NCBI RefSeq assembly: GCF_035982055.1
Contig: NZ_CP108427.1
Coordinates: forward strand, 3,162,001 to 3,226,000
Length of the DNA stretch: 64,000 bases
Reading direction: 5' to 3'
Source of the DNA: Streptomyces sp. NBC_01288
Lineage (GTDB): Bacteria > Actinomycetota > Actinomycetes > Streptomycetales > Streptomycetaceae
Made by a program: the position numbers and the translations under genes. The notes under the pieces are model-generated. The model ran no database searches, was not told the origin of the DNA, and saw nothing but the letters and a program-made list of their open reading frames with translations. Positions 62,488 through 64,000 of this stretch are shown piece after piece (the stretch's first letter is position 1; every line of letters begins with the position of its first letter).

Positions 62488-62705
62488 CCGCGCGGGAGAG
62501 TCCCCAGTCGTACGTCGTCAGTCGTACGTCGCTTGGGGCGCCGAAGGAGCAAGTCCCTCCCTTGAATCTCTCAGGCCCCGTTACCGCGCGGGCGAGGCAC
62601 ATCTGAAAAGCGGGCCGCCGGCGACGGTGGTCCCACCCAAGGTGCAACCCATGTCCCGCGTGCGGTCATGGCGAACCTCTCAGGTCCCGATGACAGATGG
62701 GGAGG
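62488..62705 (+). promoter_or_regulatory. tandem glycine riboswitch before gcvT
   Basis: Two consecutive glycine aptamers. The first has GGGAGAG at about 62494, CGCCGAAGGAGCAA, AATCTCTCAGGC, a CCGCGCGGG stem and ACATCTGAAAA. The second has GACGGTGGTCCCACC, AAGGTGCAA, GGCGAACCTCTCAGGT and ACAGATGGGGAGG. Spacing to the gcvT ATG is about 36 bp. Binding of glycine to such pairs usually turns on the glycine-cleavage genes when glycine is plentiful. A 14-bp tandem duplication (62505-62532) enlarges a loop of aptamer 1. Confidence 0.88.
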
Positions 62706-62740
62706 AACGACCTCGCCGTCATGCCTTGGGAGACCGACCG

Positions 62741-63868
62741 ATGAGCAGTACCGCCACCCCTGAGAAGCGCCGCACCGCGCTCGACGCGCTGCACCGCTCG
62801 CTCGGTGCGACGATGACCGACTTCGCCGGCTGGGACATGCCGCTGCGCTACGGCTCGGAGCGCGACGAACACCTCGCCGTCCGCACGAGGGCCGGCCTCT
62901 TCGACCTCTCCCACATGGGCGAGATCACGGTCACCGGACCGCAGGCCGCCCAGCTCCTCAACTACGCCCTCGTCGGCAACATCGCCTCCGTGGGCCTCGG
63001 CCGCGCCCGCTACACCATGATCTGCCGGGCCGACGGCGGCATCCTGGACGACCTGATCGTCTACCGGCTCGCAGAGACCGACTACATGGTCGTCGCCAAC
63101 GCCTCCAACGCGCAGGTGGTGTTGGACGCGCTGGTGGAGCGTTCCGAGGGCTTCGACGCCGTCGTCCGTGACGACCGTGACGCGTACGCCCTGCTCGCCG
63201 TGCAGGGTCCCGAGTCCCCCGGCATCCTCAAGTCGCTCACCGACGCGGACCTCGACGGCCTGAAGTACTACGCCGGTCTGCCCGGTACGGTCGCGGGCGT
63301 CCCCGCGCTGATCGCGCGCACCGGGTACACCGGCGAGGACGGCTTCGAGCTGTTCGTGTCCCCCGGTGACGCGGAGAAGCTGTGGCTGGCGCTGACCGAG
63401 GCCGGGGCGTCGGTCGGGCTGATCCCGTGCGGGCTGTCCTGCCGGGACACGCTGCGCCTGGAGGCCGGGATGCCGCTGTACGGGCATGAGTTGTCGACCT
63501 CCCTCACCCCGTTCGACGCCGGGCTCGGCCGGGTCGTGAAGTTCGAGAAGGACGGCGACTTCGTCGGGCGGGGCGCCCTGGAGGCCGCCGCCGCGCGCGC
63601 CGCCTCGCAGCCGCCGCGCGTCCTGGTCGGGCTCGTCGCCGAGGGCCGCCGGGTCCCGCGCGCCGGGTACCCCGTCGTCGCCGACGGCCAGGTGATCGGC
63701 GAGGTCACCTCCGGCGCCCCCTCCCCCACCCTGGGCAAGCCCATCGCCATGGCCTACGTCGACGCCGCGCACGCGGCGCCGGGCACGACCGGTGTCGGCG
63801 TGGACATCCGGGGCAGTCACGAGCCGTACGAAGTCGTGGCGCTGCCGTTCTACAAGCGCGAGAAGTGA
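62741..63868 (+). CDS. gcvT: aminomethyltransferase (glycine cleavage T protein)
   Basis: T protein of the glycine cleavage system; it takes the aminomethyl group from lipoyl-H protein to tetrahydrofolate. 375 residues. Signatures are F-A-G-W-D-M-P-L-R-Y, F-D-L-S-H-M-G-E-I (with the catalytic Asp region), the folate pocket G-P-E-S-P-G-I-L, R-T-G-Y-T-G-E-D-G-F-E-L and L-E-A-G-M-P-L-Y-G-H-E. The ATG at 62741 has GGGAGACC upstream and lies after the riboswitch. gcvH follows 111 bp downstream. Confidence 0.98.
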   Translation: MSSTATPEKRRTALDALHRSLGATMTDFAGWDMPLRYGSERDEHLAVRTRAGLFDLSHMGEITVTGPQAAQLLNYALVGNIASVGLGRARYTMICRADGGILDDLIVYRLAETDYMVVANASNAQVVLDALVERSEGFDAVVRDDRDAYALLAVQGPESPGILKSLTDADLDGLKYYAGLPGTVAGVPALIARTGYTGEDGFELFVSPGDAEKLWLALTEAGASVGLIPCGLSCRDTLRLEAGMPLYGHELSTSLTPFDAGLGRVVKFEKDGDFVGRGALEAAAARAASQPPRVLVGLVAEGRRVPRAGYPVVADGQVIGEVTSGAPSPTLGKPIAMAYVDAAHAAPGTTGVGVDIRGSHEPYEVVALPFYKREK

Positions 63869-63979
63869 CAGTCGTCGTAGCGTCACGTCTGTGACCCGGG
63901 GCGGATCGCCCCTGTCCGCCGATGTCCTCCGTAGTACCCCATTCATCAGCACTCCCCCGCGTACAGGAGAATTCAGGCC

Positions 63980-64000
63980 ATGAGCAACCCCCAGCAGCTG
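63980..64000 (+). CDS. gcvH: glycine cleavage H protein, cut by window edge
   Basis: Only seven codons are visible, M-S-N-P-Q-Q-L, beginning at ATG 63980 with AGGAGA about 10 bases upstream. The position after gcvT and the sequence start, as in other streptomycete GcvH proteins, identify it. The lipoyl-Lys is outside the window. Confidence 0.85.

Overview
This window looks like a piece of the conserved chromosome core of a Streptomyces, or a very close relative. The DNA is very GC-rich, GTG starts are common, twin-arginine and lipoprotein exports are frequent, and the gene content (SseB pair, LAL regulator, gat cluster with a small membrane gene, c-di-GMP enzymes) is typical of that genus. 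From memory, the order matches the S. coelicolor stretch that runs from the glycine-cleavage genes to ilvBNC-serA, here in reverse. I could not check this by alignment. I saw no tRNA, rRNA, CRISPR array, transposase, prophage or biosynthetic gene cluster.

Left part (1-14.6 kb): a truncated MFS exporter; a TetR/DHA2-exporter divergent pair; the branched-chain amino acid and serine genes serA, ilvC, ilvN and ilvB with a leader-peptide attenuator; a large membrane GGDEF/EAL protein whose EAL half is degenerate (cdgE-like); a 2-hydroxyacid dehydrogenase diverging from an aldo-keto reductase.

Middle part (14.9-33 kb): a sugar-dehydrogenase lipoprotein; a repeat-rich acidic DUF6191 protein; a 1065-residue LAL regulator translationally coupled to a 61-residue protein; a membrane protein; GNAT and MMPL genes; a methyltransferase; gatC-gatA-small membrane protein-gatB; a cupin, and a DUF4267/TetR pair with two identical palindromic operators; then a second GGDEF/EAL protein with an intact phosphodiesterase site (rmdB-like).

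Right part (33-64 kb): ligA with a MetE-like gene; SDR and LOG genes; mnmA and a cysteine desulfurase (tRNA thiolation) separated by an amidase and a multicopper oxidase; two TetR/WYL regulator loci; a non-coding 38-bp tandem array; a gene remnant; a thioesterase; an esterase overlapping a TRIC-type channel gene; a secreted M1 peptidase; a five-gene peptide ABC importer; two SseB paralogues; a P-loop kinase-like protein; and gcvT-gcvH behind a tandem glycine riboswitch.

The genes form several small functional units rather than one large system. Nitrogen and amino-acid metabolism is prominent: Ilv, Ser, Gly cleavage, MetE-like, peptide uptake, an M1 peptidase, SseB. Two c-di-GMP enzymes with complementary defects, about 20 kb apart, are the most interesting signalling feature. 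The non-coding DNA holds minisatellites, perfect hairpins, clear operators and two RNA-level switches (ilvB attenuator, glycine riboswitch).
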